This document shows positions 1-8,061 of a stretch of 64,000 nt of DNA, piece by piece. The stretch comes from Betaproteobacteria bacterium. Lineage in GTDB: Bacteria; Pseudomonadota; Gammaproteobacteria; Burkholderiales; SG8-41. Position numbers and translations under genes: made by a program. Every line of letters starts with the position of its first letter. The stretch's first letter is position 1. The stretch is taken from positions 25,387 to 89,386 of the forward strand of contig JAOTVX010000010.1 of assembly GCA_029863175.1 (NCBI GenBank), in the 5' to 3' direction. The notes under the pieces are model-generated. The model saw only the letters and a list, made by a program, of their open reading frames with translations, was not told the DNA's origin and searched no databases.

Positions 1-639
1 GAGGTGCGCACAGTGATTCTGACCGGCGCGGGGCGCGCGTTCTGCGCCGGCGGCGACGTCGGGTCGATGGGAGGCTACGATGTCGTGGCCGGGCGCCGGC
101 GCTCGCAAAATCATGCGCGGATGGTCGCCACGTTGCACCGCCTCGAGAAACCCGTGATTGCAGCCGTGCGTGGCCCTGCCGCCGGCGTCGGCTTGAGCAT
201 GGCTCTCGCCTGCGATTTGGTCGTGGCCTCCGAGAACGCCTATTTTCTTGCGGCATTCAAGAACGTGGGCATCCCGCCCGACGGGGGCGCGATATTCTTC
301 CTGACCCAGCACCTGGGCGTGGCGCGCGCCAAGGAAATCGTGTACTCGGCCCGCCGCGTCCCGGCGCAGGAAGCGCGGGAGATGGGCATCGTAACCAATG
401 TCGTGCCCGACGATAAGCTCGAGGTGGAAGCGAACGCGCTGGCGCAAGACCTGGCCGGTTCGGCCACTTACGCACTGCGTCTCGCGAAAAAGATGTTCCA
501 ATCGATGTATGTGCCCACGCTCGAGATGCTGCTCGAGCTCGAGTATCTGGCTGTGAGCGGAGCGCGTCTCACACACGACCATACCGAAGGTGTCACGGCG
601 TTCAAGGAAAAACGCAAGCCGAGATTTCTGGGTCGGTGA
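1..639 (+). CDS. Enoyl-CoA hydratase/isomerase family protein, 5' truncated by the window edge
   Basis: Crotonase-fold enzyme acting on an acyl-CoA (hydration or double-bond isomerisation) in the cytoplasm. The visible part starts at the first oxyanion-hole motif (AFCAGGDV) and contains the second (KPVIAAVRGPAAGVGLSMAL). The following GIPPDGGA has an Asp at the place where PaaG-like isomerases carry a catalytic Asp, so isomerase chemistry is possible, but the substrate cannot be told. The reading frame is open to base 1 and family members have about 50 more residues at the N-terminus, so the true start lies upstream. It is followed by a DUF35/thiolase pair, which suggests a CoA-thioester degradation operon. 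Confidence 0.88.
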   Translation, partial: EVRTVILTGAGRAFCAGGDVGSMGGYDVVAGRRRSQNHARMVATLHRLEKPVIAAVRGPAAGVGLSMALACDLVVASENAYFLAAFKNVGIPPDGGAIFFLTQHLGVARAKEIVYSARRVPAQEAREMGIVTNVVPDDKLEVEANALAQDLAGSATYALRLAKKMFQSMYVPTLEMLLELEYLAVSGARLTHDHTEGVTAFKEKRKPRFLGR

Positions 640-708
640 CTCAGAAATCTTTACCGGTCGAGACCATACGATTAGCAGCCCCTTTCTTACCAACGCGGAG
701 CGTTTGCC

Positions 709-1098
709 ATGCAGGATCTGAAGAAACAGTCCCCGTTCGGGGTGTATCTCGAACATTTGAAGAAGGGTGAGCTTGCCTACCAGGTGTGCGCCGACGACGG
801 CGCGGCCGTGTTCTTTCCGCGCGCCGTGGCGCCTCTCACAGGGAGCCCCAACCTCGAATGGCGTGTATCGAAGGGCCTCGGGACGGTGTACGCGACGACC
901 GTGGTGTACGCCAAGGACCAGGCGCCACAAAACGTGGCGCTGATCGACGTGGACGAGGGCTTCCGCATGATGAGTCGCGTCGAGGACATTGACCCGATAC
1001 AGGTGAAAATCGGATTGCGCGTCAGGTTCCGCGTCCACGCGGGCGATGAGAAGCAGCCGCCCTACCCCGTGTTCACGCCGGCGGGAGGTGAAAAATGA
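709..1098 (+). CDS. DUF35 / OB-fold acyl-CoA-associated protein, zinc ribbon degenerate
   Basis: A 129-residue OB-fold protein of the DUF35 family, which usually works with a neighbouring SCP2-type thiolase; the next gene is one and overlaps it by 4 bp (ATGA), so translation is probably coupled. Family members normally have an N-terminal rubredoxin-like zinc ribbon with two CxxC pairs. Here the corresponding part (YQVCADDGAAVFFPR) keeps a single Cys, so metal binding looks lost, while the OB-fold half (GLGTVYATTVVY to RVRFRVHAG) is well preserved. A GGAG sequence lies about 10 nt before the ATG. Confidence 0.82.
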   Translation: MQDLKKQSPFGVYLEHLKKGELAYQVCADDGAAVFFPRAVAPLTGSPNLEWRVSKGLGTVYATTVVYAKDQAPQNVALIDVDEGFRMMSRVEDIDPIQVKIGLRVRFRVHAGDEKQPPYPVFTPAGGEK

Positions 1099-2249
1099 GC
1101 GGACTCAAGCGCGGTAGCGTCGCCGTCGTTGGCGCCGCGGAATCCGACCTGGGACAGGTCGCGCCCCACACGAGCCCGGTCGACCTGATGGCGCAGGCGA
1201 CCATGCGGGCCCTGGAAGATTGCGGGTTGAAGCTCTCCGACATCGACGGGGTATTCTCGGCGGCCACCCAGGTGCGCACGGCCCCGATGACACTCGCGGA
1301 GTACCTGCGCATCAAGCCACGGTTCTTCGATGGCACGATAATCGGCGGCTCATCGTTCATGACCCACGTCGCCCACGCCCAGGCCGCCATTGAGCACGGG
1401 CTGTGCGAGGTGGCGCTGATCGCTTACGGCAGCACCCAACGCTCGGTCTCGCGCGCGGCGGCTTCCCCGCGCGAGCGCAATCCGTACGAGGACCCCTATC
1501 GCCCGTTCATGCCGACTTCGGCCTACGCTTTGGCGGCCTCGCGCCACATGCATCAGTACGGGACAACACGCGAGCAGCTTGCCGAAGTCGCAGTGGCCGC
1601 GCGCCAGTGGGCGCTGCTCAACCCGAAGGCATGGGAAAAAGAGCCTCTCACGATTGAGCAGGTGCTCAACGCCCGCATGGTGAGCTATCCGTTCACGGTC
1701 CGCGACTGCTGCCTGGTGGTCGATGGCGGCGGTGCCGTGATCCTCACCTCGGCCGCACGCGCGAAATCGCTCAAGAAGAAGCCAGCCTACGTGCTGGGTG
1801 TGGGCGAATCCCTGAGCCACGCGACGATCTCCAACATGCCGGACCTCACCGTGACCGCGGCAGCCGAGTCGGGGCCCAAGGCTTTCGGGATGGCCAAACT
1901 GAAACCTTCCGACGTGGACATGATCTCGCTCTACGATGCCTTCACCATCACCCCGATCCTGTTCCTCGAGGACTTGGGCTTCTGTCCCAAAGGTGAAGGC
2001 GGCCGCTTTGTATCAGGTGGCGCCATCGCGCCGGGCGGGAAGTACGCTGTCAACACGAGCGGCGGCGGTCTCTCCTACTGCCACCCCGGCATGTATGGAC
2101 TGCTCGTGCTCATCGAGGCAGTGCGCCAGGTGCGCGGCGAGTGCGGGAAGCGCCAGGTAAAGGGTTGCGAGGTTGCTCTTGCGCACGGCAATGGTGGTGT
2201 GCTGTCCAGCCAGTGCACGGTGATCTTCGGATCGGATGCAACACTGTAG
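1095..2249 (+). CDS. Thiolase family protein (SCP2/acetyl-CoA acetyltransferase-like)
   Basis: A 384-residue thiolase-superfamily protein of the kind found beside DUF35 partners; expected role is thiolytic or aldol-type cleavage or condensation of acyl-CoA. Seen in the sequence: N-terminal half with the GGSSFMTHVAHAQAAIEHG region, and a C-terminal NTSGGGLSYCHPGMYG segment. The N-terminal nucleophilic Cys of classical thiolases is not evident at GGSS, as is common in this subgroup. The C-terminal HGNGGVLSSQCTVIFGS is a family signature. The last 47 bp of that signature are duplicated just downstream (see 2318-2383). Confidence 0.88.
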   Translation: MSGLKRGSVAVVGAAESDLGQVAPHTSPVDLMAQATMRALEDCGLKLSDIDGVFSAATQVRTAPMTLAEYLRIKPRFFDGTIIGGSSFMTHVAHAQAAIEHGLCEVALIAYGSTQRSVSRAAASPRERNPYEDPYRPFMPTSAYALAASRHMHQYGTTREQLAEVAVAARQWALLNPKAWEKEPLTIEQVLNARMVSYPFTVRDCCLVVDGGGAVILTSAARAKSLKKKPAYVLGVGESLSHATISNMPDLTVTAAAESGPKAFGMAKLKPSDVDMISLYDAFTITPILFLEDLGFCPKGEGGRFVSGGAIAPGGKYAVNTSGGGLSYCHPGMYGLLVLIEAVRQVRGECGKRQVKGCEVALAHGNGGVLSSQCTVIFGSDATL

Positions 2250-2317
2250 CGCCGTGCGCCGGCCGCCTTCGGGGTCACATCCCCATAAATGGGGCCCCTG
2301 CTCCGCCCTACGGCGTC

Positions 2318-2383
2318 CACGGCAATGGTGGTGTGCTGTCCAGCCAGTGCACGGTGATCTTCGGCTCCGAATCGGCGCTGTAG
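2318..2383 (+). pseudogene. Duplicated 3' tail of the thiolase gene
   Basis: Bases 2318-2364 are identical to 2184-2230 in the thiolase gene; the following 19 bp diverge but still end in a stop codon. The copy reads HGNGGVLSSQCTVIFGSESAL-stop against HGNGGVLSSQCTVIFGSDATL-stop in the intact gene. It lies in a different frame from the gene and has no start of its own. The divergent tail suggests it is the remaining end of a second, deleted thiolase paralogue rather than a fresh slippage duplication. Confidence 0.85.
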
Positions 2384-2413
2384 GACGTATGTCAAGAAAC
2401 AGAGGACAGCATT

Positions 2414-2492
2414 AGCCGCAGATAAACGCCGATAAACACAGATCCACATATACTAAAAAACTCTGAACGCGGAACCCGGAGCCCGAAACGCG
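2414..2492. repeat. Short-period tandem repeats (GATAAACNCM decamer, then GAACNCG heptad)
   Basis: Positions 2421-2443 hold two 10-bp units beginning GATAAAC preceded by GCCGCA; positions 2465-2492 hold four 7-bp units of the form GAACGCG / GAACCCG / GAGCCCG / AAACGCG. The decamer reappears in reverse orientation near 46944 (TTTATCTGCGGC). Both lie in the msrB upstream gap and are not coding. Confidence 0.6.
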
Positions 2493-2595
2493 TCACGTGT
2501 CGGTGCATCCAATAAGGGCGGCGGCCCGTATATAAGAGGTAATCGGGAATTCGGGTAGACTTTTGTGGTCCGATGGAGAGATCGAAGGAGCCGAT

Positions 2596-3168
2596 ATGCC
2601 GCTGACGCGCAGAGGATTGTTGAAGGGAATACTGGCCGCTGGCCTTTGGAATGTGCTGCCGGGCCTGGCCGGTGCCGCTCGGCAAATCAAGGACATGAAG
2701 GGCATCGAGGAGTTGCAAAAGAACTGGATGGCCTTTTTGGCCGAAGGGATCAAGGTCCCAAAGCCAGGGGAACCGCTGAACCTTTCGAAGGACGAGTGGC
2801 GCAAGCGCCTTTCGCCCATGGCTTACTCGGTGCTGCGCGAGGAAGGCACCGAGCGCTCCGGAACCAGCCCGCTCGATAACGAGAAGCGCGATGGCGTATT
2901 CGCCTGTGCCGGCTGCGATCTGCCGCTCTTCAGTTCCGCGATGAAATTCGACAGCGGCACGGGCTGGCCGAGCTTCTTCACGGTCATTCCCGGCGCGGTC
3001 GCAACCAAAACGGATTACAAGCTGGTCTGGCCGCGCACCGAGTACCACTGCGCGCGCTGCGGCGGCCACCAAGGCCACCTGTTCAAAGACGGCCCCCCGC
3101 CCACCGGCCAGCGCTGGTGCAACAACGGCGTAGCACTGAAATTTATTCCCAAGACCGGGAAGGCCTAA
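2596..3168 (+). CDS. msrB: Peptide-methionine (R)-S-oxide reductase with N-terminal export signal
   Basis: Reduces methionine-R-sulfoxide in proteins. The 190-residue product begins MPLTRRGLLKGILAAGLW, a twin-arginine-like signal followed by a hydrophobic stretch, so the enzyme is probably periplasmic. The MsrB domain shows two zinc pairs (CAGC and CARC), the GTGWPSF motif and the catalytic Cys in RWCNNGVALKF. The start at 2596 is chosen because AAGGAG lies 5 nt before it and the signal peptide follows at once. Confidence 0.92.
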   Translation: MPLTRRGLLKGILAAGLWNVLPGLAGAARQIKDMKGIEELQKNWMAFLAEGIKVPKPGEPLNLSKDEWRKRLSPMAYSVLREEGTERSGTSPLDNEKRDGVFACAGCDLPLFSSAMKFDSGTGWPSFFTVIPGAVATKTDYKLVWPRTEYHCARCGGHQGHLFKDGPPPTGQRWCNNGVALKFIPKTGKA

Positions 3169-3191
3169 CGCCTCTCCTGAAGAAAGGCGCG

Positions 3192-3296
3192 AGTCGTGAT
3201 GGGTGAAGGGTAAGTCGCGATTGCAGCAGCGGCTCGCCGAAACCCTGGGCCAGCGGAGCGCGCCTCACTCCCGTCACCAATCACGATTTACGGTCT
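3192..3296. repeat. Heptad-array inverted repeat between msrB and the symporter
   Basis: The left arm (about 3194-3222) contains heptads of the GTGANNN type (TGGGTGA, AGGGTAA, GTCGCGA); the right arm (about 3271-3292) reads CCGTCAC CAATCAC GATTTAC. The right arm overlaps the last codons and TGA stop of the minus-strand symporter gene (stop at 3281-3283). Confidence 0.6.
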
Positions 3297-5194
3297 CCCG
3301 CTGGCAGGCGAAAGCCCAACCGTAGCCAAAGCGGCACCAGGGCCAATCCCAGCGTCAGGTTGAGCACGATCCAGACGTTGCGCTCGGGCAACCATACCGG
3401 GGGGGTGGCCTGCAGCAGCCAGGTACCCAGCCCGATCAGGAGACAGAACGTTGAGACGGCCGCCAGCACCACGGCTGCCGTTCCTCGCTCGAGATCCGCG
3501 AGCGGCGCCTGCTCGTGGTCACCGGCGGCTCGCGCCACGGGCCCCCAGAATCCCGGAGGCCGGACCTTGCGGTAGAAATCGACCAGCGTCCCGGGAGATA
3601 CCGGTTGGAACCAGAGGGAGACGCCAATCGCGGCCGCCGTGGAGCTGACGGCCACCAACAACATGCGCAGCGCCGCAAGCTCTCCTGGAATGAGAATCAA
3701 CGTGAGAGGTACCAGCAACCCCGAGCTGGCGATCGCTGCGAGTTCGCCCCAGGCCGTCATCCGCCACCATAGCCAGCGCAGGACCAGCACGACCCCGACG
3801 CCCGCCCCCAACAGCAGGCTGGATTCCCAGGCAACCTTGATGGAATCGAGCTGCGCCATGATGGCAAGCGCGATCGCCAGTATCAGGACGTTGGAAATGC
3901 GCGCCACCCAGACCAGTTCGCGCGGCGTCGGCTGCCGTCGGAGAAACCGGCACACGAAGCGCAGATAGATGTCGTTTGTCCAGTACGACGAGCCCCAGTT
4001 GAGATGCGTGTCCACGGTGGACGCCAGGGCCGCAATCATTCCCGTCAGCATCAGGCCCCGTAGACCCGCCGGAAGCGTCTCCGCGATGCCGCGCACGAAT
4101 GTCGTCTCGCGCGCCGCGACGTAGGCCTCGCCGCCAAGCGTGCCATCCGGCGGGAACAGCAGCAGCAGCCCCAGAGCAATCGGCAGCCACACGAGGCTGC
4201 GCAGCAGCACCTGGGCGAAAGTGAATACCACTGCTGCGCGGCGTGCCTCGTGGTCGGTGCGGCACGCCATCGCGCGTTGGGCAAGGTAGCCGGTGCCGTC
4301 GGCGTTGACCTGGATCAGCCATTGCAGGAAGACCACGGCGAGCAACAAGGCGCTGACGTTGTACGCCACTGACGGCGTGAAGGCGAGCAGTTGCGAGGCG
4401 TTCATTGCCGGGCCGGACGTTCCGAAAGATTCGCTCAGCCTGCCGATCATCGTCTGCAACCCGCCGGCTTCATGCACCACCACGATCGCGTAAATGATGC
4501 TGGCGACCATCATGATCGCGAATTGCACGACATCCGTCTTGACGACGCTGCGCAGCCCGCCCAGCGTGGAGTAGAACAGGGTGACAAGCGCGATGAACAG
4601 CACGGAGATAGTGTTGTCGGCGGCCTTCATCCAGTGCTGAGGGTCGGCGAGCGGCGCAGTGGTCGGCGCAAAGCCGATCCGTCGCACCATACTCTCGATG
4701 GGCTCGAACAGCGCCCCCGGAAACCATTGGTGCCACAGCAGGAACGGCTCGGCGATGCGGGTGGCCGCAAGGAGGACGATTGCCAGCGCAAAGCAGTTGA
4801 ATACGGTGCCGAAATAGAGCGCCTTGAACAAGCGCAGAGGCGCTGCGCCGCCCCCGCCATAGCGTAGCTCCGCAAACTCGGCATCGGTCAGCACCCCCGA
4901 ACGCCGCCAGCAAGCCGCCAGCACGAACGCCATGAGCAGAAAGCTGAGCGCGTAGATCCAGAGCCGCCACAGCGCGAAGATGCCGCCTACGGCGACAAGG
5001 CCGGTCACGAGCAATGGCGTGTCAGCCGCAAACTGCGTCGCGGCCATACTGATGCCCGCCTGCCAGCCGTTCAGGCTGCGTCCAGCAAGAAAATACTGCT
5101 CGGGCCCCGCGCTCGCCTCGTGCCGGTCGCGCAGGCCTACGACCACGACATAGACGAGAAAGGCCGCTACGATGAAGGCATCAATGATCGTCAT
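3281..5194 (-). CDS. Sodium:solute symporter family transporter
   Basis: A 637-residue integral membrane protein of the SSS family, which couples Na+ influx to uptake of a solute. The order is typical: a first membrane helix at the N-terminus (MTIIDAFIVAAFLVYVVVVG), the EQYFLAGRSLNGWQAGISMAATQFAADTP region matching the family's GR-x-W signature and Na+-site helix, then about a dozen further helices and a long hydrophobic C-terminus. The start at 5194 puts the first helix at the N-terminus; an upstream in-frame ATG would add an unlikely polar leader. The final codons and stop come from an intergenic heptad array. The substrate is unknown. Confidence 0.85.
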   Translation of the reverse strand: MTIIDAFIVAAFLVYVVVVGLRDRHEASAGPEQYFLAGRSLNGWQAGISMAATQFAADTPLLVTGLVAVGGIFALWRLWIYALSFLLMAFVLAACWRRSGVLTDAEFAELRYGGGGAAPLRLFKALYFGTVFNCFALAIVLLAATRIAEPFLLWHQWFPGALFEPIESMVRRIGFAPTTAPLADPQHWMKAADNTISVLFIALVTLFYSTLGGLRSVVKTDVVQFAIMMVASIIYAIVVVHEAGGLQTMIGRLSESFGTSGPAMNASQLLAFTPSVAYNVSALLLAVVFLQWLIQVNADGTGYLAQRAMACRTDHEARRAAVVFTFAQVLLRSLVWLPIALGLLLLFPPDGTLGGEAYVAARETTFVRGIAETLPAGLRGLMLTGMIAALASTVDTHLNWGSSYWTNDIYLRFVCRFLRRQPTPRELVWVARISNVLILAIALAIMAQLDSIKVAWESSLLLGAGVGVVLVLRWLWWRMTAWGELAAIASSGLLVPLTLILIPGELAALRMLLVAVSSTAAAIGVSLWFQPVSPGTLVDFYRKVRPPGFWGPVARAAGDHEQAPLADLERGTAAVVLAAVSTFCLLIGLGTWLLQATPPVWLPERNVWIVLNLTLGLALVPLWLRLGFRLPAGDRKS

Positions 5195-5336
5195 GATGTC
5201 GGCTGATAAGCTCTCGCTACACGATAACATGCCGGCCGGCTTCCGTTCCCGGCAGACATCCGCGTGCTGGAAGCCGGCACCAGTTGCCACCCGCCGCCGA
5301 CCGCGCTATAAAAGGAGCTGACGCGGACCTTCCGAT

Positions 5337-5819
5337 ATGGTTACTCCGATCTTCCGTCTTGGGCTTCCCGCCGATGCGTACGAAATCGCGGTGATGTCGC
5401 GTTATCTGATCGAGGTCGGCCTGCGAGGATGGTCGTGGCCGCCCGAGCGGGTCGCGAGCGCAGTCCGGGCGCGCAACACCAATGTCGTGGTTGCCGGGGT
5501 CAGGGACAATCTCGTCGGCTTCTCCATCATGGAATACGGCGACAACACGGGACACCTGAGCCTGCTCGCCGTCAAACCGTCGCACCAGCGCTGCGGCATC
5601 GGGCGCCAGCTGATGGCATGGCTTGAAGAGACGGCGCTCACCGCGGGCATCATGACCGTCACCCTCGAGCTGCGCGTGAATAATTTCGCGGCACGCACCT
5701 TCTACCGGGCGCTGGGTTACAAGGAGATGTCCTATATTCCCGGCTACTACCGCGGGCTGGAAACCGCGGTGAAGATGTCGCGCGACATCCGCCGGGCGAT
5801 CCCCAATCGGATCAGCTAA
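5337..5819 (+). CDS. GNAT family N-acetyltransferase (RimI-like)
   Basis: A 160-residue Gcn5-related acetyltransferase. The acetyl-CoA pyrophosphate-binding signature is visible as QRCGIGRQLM, preceded by the LSLLAVKPSHQ strand, and the C-terminal NFAARTFYRALGYKEM matches the RimI-type end that forms the CoA adenine pocket. It is a stand-alone gene divergent from the symporter, so its acceptor (protein N-terminus or small amine) cannot be inferred. Confidence 0.88.
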   Translation: MVTPIFRLGLPADAYEIAVMSRYLIEVGLRGWSWPPERVASAVRARNTNVVVAGVRDNLVGFSIMEYGDNTGHLSLLAVKPSHQRCGIGRQLMAWLEETALTAGIMTVTLELRVNNFAARTFYRALGYKEMSYIPGYYRGLETAVKMSRDIRRAIPNRIS

Positions 5820-5888
5820 AACCGCCGCGCCGGGCCCGCTCGCGTTGCCGCGAGAGGACCGCCGTGAGTTCCCGACCCGCTCCCGCGC

Positions 5889-7172
5889 CTACTTGAACAC
5901 GTCCAAGATGAGCATGTTCGGCAGCCAGAGCGCCAACGCGGGGAAGAAGATCACCAGGAGCAACACCATGGCGTCGGTGGAAAAAAACGGCATGGCGCCT
6001 TTCGTGACCTGGCTGATCGGGATCTTCGAAGTGCTGCTCACCGCGAAGAGGTTCAGGCCGACCGGGGGCGTGACGACGCTCATTTCGACGGCGATGGTGA
6101 GCATGATGCCGAGGTGGATCGGATCGATCTTGAGCGCGAGGGCGACCGGGTACACGACCGGCATCGTCAACAGCACGATCGCGATACCGTCGAGGAACAT
6201 CCCGAGAAAGAGCGCTGCGAGCATGAACATGAAGATGAAGCCAAGCTGAGTCAGCTCCATGTCGACCACGGCTTTCGTGACGATCTGCGGCCAGTACAGG
6301 TTCGCGGCCAGGAACTGAAACACGCCCACGCTGCCCACCAGGAACAGGACGACGGCCGACAGGTTTAACGCGCGGCAGGTCGTGGGCAGAAGCTCCCTGA
6401 TGAACTGGCCCCGGCCGGTGATGGCCCCGTAGAGCAGCGCGTAGCCGCAGGCGGCCGCGGCGGCTTCCGTCGGGGTAAAGAATCCTCCGTAGAGTCCCCC
6501 GAGAATGACGACCGGCATGCCGAGCGCCGGCAGGGCGACCTTGCCGGCGCGGGCCGCTTCACGCAGGTCGAGCTCGCCGCGCGGCAATTTCAAGTACCAC
6601 GCGAGTAAGATCATGGCGACGATATTGCTGACGGCCAGCAACATGCCCGGAACGACCCCGGCGAAGAACAAGCGCACGATCGAGGTCTCGGTCACAATAC
6701 CGTAGAGAATCAGGATAATGCTCGGCGGAATGAGCATGGCGATCCCGCCGCTCGCGGCGACGATGCCGGACGCCAGCCACGGCGGGTAGCCGCGTTTTAG
6801 CATCTCGGGGATCGCGATGAGGCTCATGGCCGCCGCCATCGCGACGCTCGAGCCCGAGATCGCCGCGAACATGACGCAGGCAAGCACGGTCGCGATCCCG
6901 AATCCGCCCGGCATCCAGCCAACCAGGGCGTCGGCGAACCGGAACAGCTGCCCGATCAGGCCGGTGCGCTCCATGAGGAAGCCCGCGAAGATGAAGAGCG
7001 GAATCGCCATCAACGAGTAGCGCCCGATGAAGTTGAAGAAGGCGCGGAAGATGACGGTCGGCTCCAGCAGCGGGTCGATGAGGATGTACACCGCACTGGC
7101 GGCGCCGAGCGCGATGCCGATCGGCACGCTCAGCACGAGCAGCACCAGCGCCAGAATCCCAACGAGATACAT
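5889..7172 (-). CDS. dctM: TRAP transporter large permease (DctM)
   Basis: A 427-residue, highly hydrophobic large membrane subunit of a tripartite ATP-independent periplasmic transporter, the Na+/H+-driven translocation channel. It starts MYLVGILALVLLVLSVPIG and has family landmarks such as GRYSLMAIPLFIFAGFLMERTG, AISGSSVAMAAAM, LIPPSIILILYG and GGFFTPTEAAAAACGYAL. The order on the minus strand is dctP, dctQ, dctM. A purine-rich GGGAGAGGGGAG lies before the ATG. The gap to dctQ is 122 bp and holds a hairpin (7195-7216), unusual for a unit that is normally tightly coupled. Confidence 0.94.
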   Translation of the reverse strand: MYLVGILALVLLVLSVPIGIALGAASAVYILIDPLLEPTVIFRAFFNFIGRYSLMAIPLFIFAGFLMERTGLIGQLFRFADALVGWMPGGFGIATVLACVMFAAISGSSVAMAAAMSLIAIPEMLKRGYPPWLASGIVAASGGIAMLIPPSIILILYGIVTETSIVRLFFAGVVPGMLLAVSNIVAMILLAWYLKLPRGELDLREAARAGKVALPALGMPVVILGGLYGGFFTPTEAAAAACGYALLYGAITGRGQFIRELLPTTCRALNLSAVVLFLVGSVGVFQFLAANLYWPQIVTKAVVDMELTQLGFIFMFMLAALFLGMFLDGIAIVLLTMPVVYPVALALKIDPIHLGIMLTIAVEMSVVTPPVGLNLFAVSSTSKIPISQVTKGAMPFFSTDAMVLLLVIFFPALALWLPNMLILDVFK

Positions 7173-7194
7173 CCGCTCCCCTCTCCCTAAGAGT

Positions 7195-7216
7195 TTGTCG
7201 GACTTTGATCCGACAA
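7195..7216. repeat. TGTCGGA hairpin between dctQ and dctM
   Basis: Inverted repeat TTGTCGGA (7195-7202) facing TCCGACAA (7209-7216) with a 6-nt loop. Two more hairpins with the same TGTCGG core lie at 7858-7883 and 8027-8054, one in each gap of this operon. There is no clear T-run, so a simple intrinsic terminator is not obvious; RNA processing, differential stability or protein binding are possible roles. Confidence 0.7.
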
Positions 7217-7294
7217 TCTCCTAATTCTCAGGCGGTTTTGCTGCTAGCAGCCGGTCGCACCGCCAAATCCGACAGGCTGCTCGAAATCAGCACA

Positions 7295-7846
7295 TCAATG
7301 CGGAATCTCGCCTTCATCCGGCGGCTCCACGAGGACACTGCGGCCTCGCAGCCTCTGGATTTCCCGGTAGATCTGGAAGAACAACGACACCGCCATGAAG
7401 AAGAAGCCGACGAGCAGCACCCACAGGAACGGCGCCATCGGAAACTGGAGGCTCTCCGTGCGGGTGTCGTAATGCTGGCTCTCGAGCACTTCGGGAATGC
7501 CCCACCACACCACGGCGAGAAGGAACACGAGCGAGAAGGTGAAAACGATGAGCCTGAGGACCTCGGCCGCGCGGCGCACGCGCGGACCGAGCTTCTCCAC
7601 GAGCTCCACGAACAGGGTAACGGTAAGGTGCGCTTCGCGCCGCTGCGCGATGCCGAAGTAGAGAAAAACGCCGCTCAGGATGAAGAAGGTGACGGCGTCC
7701 TGCTGCCACTCGAAGGAGACGCCGAACACGTAGCGCCGAATGACCTCGAGCAGCGCGAGCAGCGTGCACCCGAGCAGCAGGAGCGCCGCGGCGTACGCCA
7801 GGAAACGGTCCTGGAACGCGCGCCAGATCGCGTATGCCCGTTCCAC
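7295..7846 (-). CDS. dctQ: TRAP transporter small permease (DctQ)
   Basis: A 183-residue small membrane subunit that pairs with DctM and the periplasmic receptor. Four hydrophobic segments are visible: residues 13-37, the VTFFILSGVFLYFGIAQRR segment, VLRLIVFTFSLVFLLAVVWW and FLWVLLVGFFFMAVSLFF. The motif RRYVFGVSFEWQQDAVTFF is typical of DctQ. The start is GTG at 7846. Confidence 0.9.
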   Translation of the reverse strand: MERAYAIWRAFQDRFLAYAAALLLLGCTLLALLEVIRRYVFGVSFEWQQDAVTFFILSGVFLYFGIAQRREAHLTVTLFVELVEKLGPRVRRAAEVLRLIVFTFSLVFLLAVVWWGIPEVLESQHYDTRTESLQFPMAPFLWVLLVGFFFMAVSLFFQIYREIQRLRGRSVLVEPPDEGEIPH

Positions 7847-7857
7847 GCGCCAGGCCC

Positions 7858-7883
7858 CCTGTCGGGTTCAACGGCCCGACAGG
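7858..7883. repeat. CCTGTCGGG hairpin upstream of dctQ
   Basis: Perfect 9-bp inverted repeat, CCTGTCGGG (7858-7866) facing CCCGACAGG (7875-7883), loop 8 nt, just before the dctQ start. It shares the TGTCGG core with the other two operon hairpins. Confidence 0.7.
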
Positions 7884-8026
7884 CGGCTAACCGCAAGGCC
7901 GCCCGCGGAATTAAAACACAACCGGAGATACCGCATCGTCCCGGCCCCCAATGCGCGCGCGTCAGTTTGAAAAACGGCTTTCACTGCCTATCCACTCCGT
8001 CTTCTTGTGAGCGGTCTTATTCTAGA

Positions 8027-8054
8027 AGTTTGTCGGACCTAAGTCCGACAAACT
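8027..8054. repeat. AGTTTGTCGGAC perfect hairpin after dctP
   Basis: Perfect 12-bp stem, AGTTTGTCGGAC (8027-8038) facing GTCCGACAAACT (8043-8054), 4-nt loop, directly downstream (minus strand) of the dctP stop. It could stabilise the dctP message or cause partial termination, so that receptor is made in excess of permease, a common arrangement in binding-protein transporters. That role is inference. Confidence 0.75.
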
Positions 8055-8061
8055 CCTCGGG

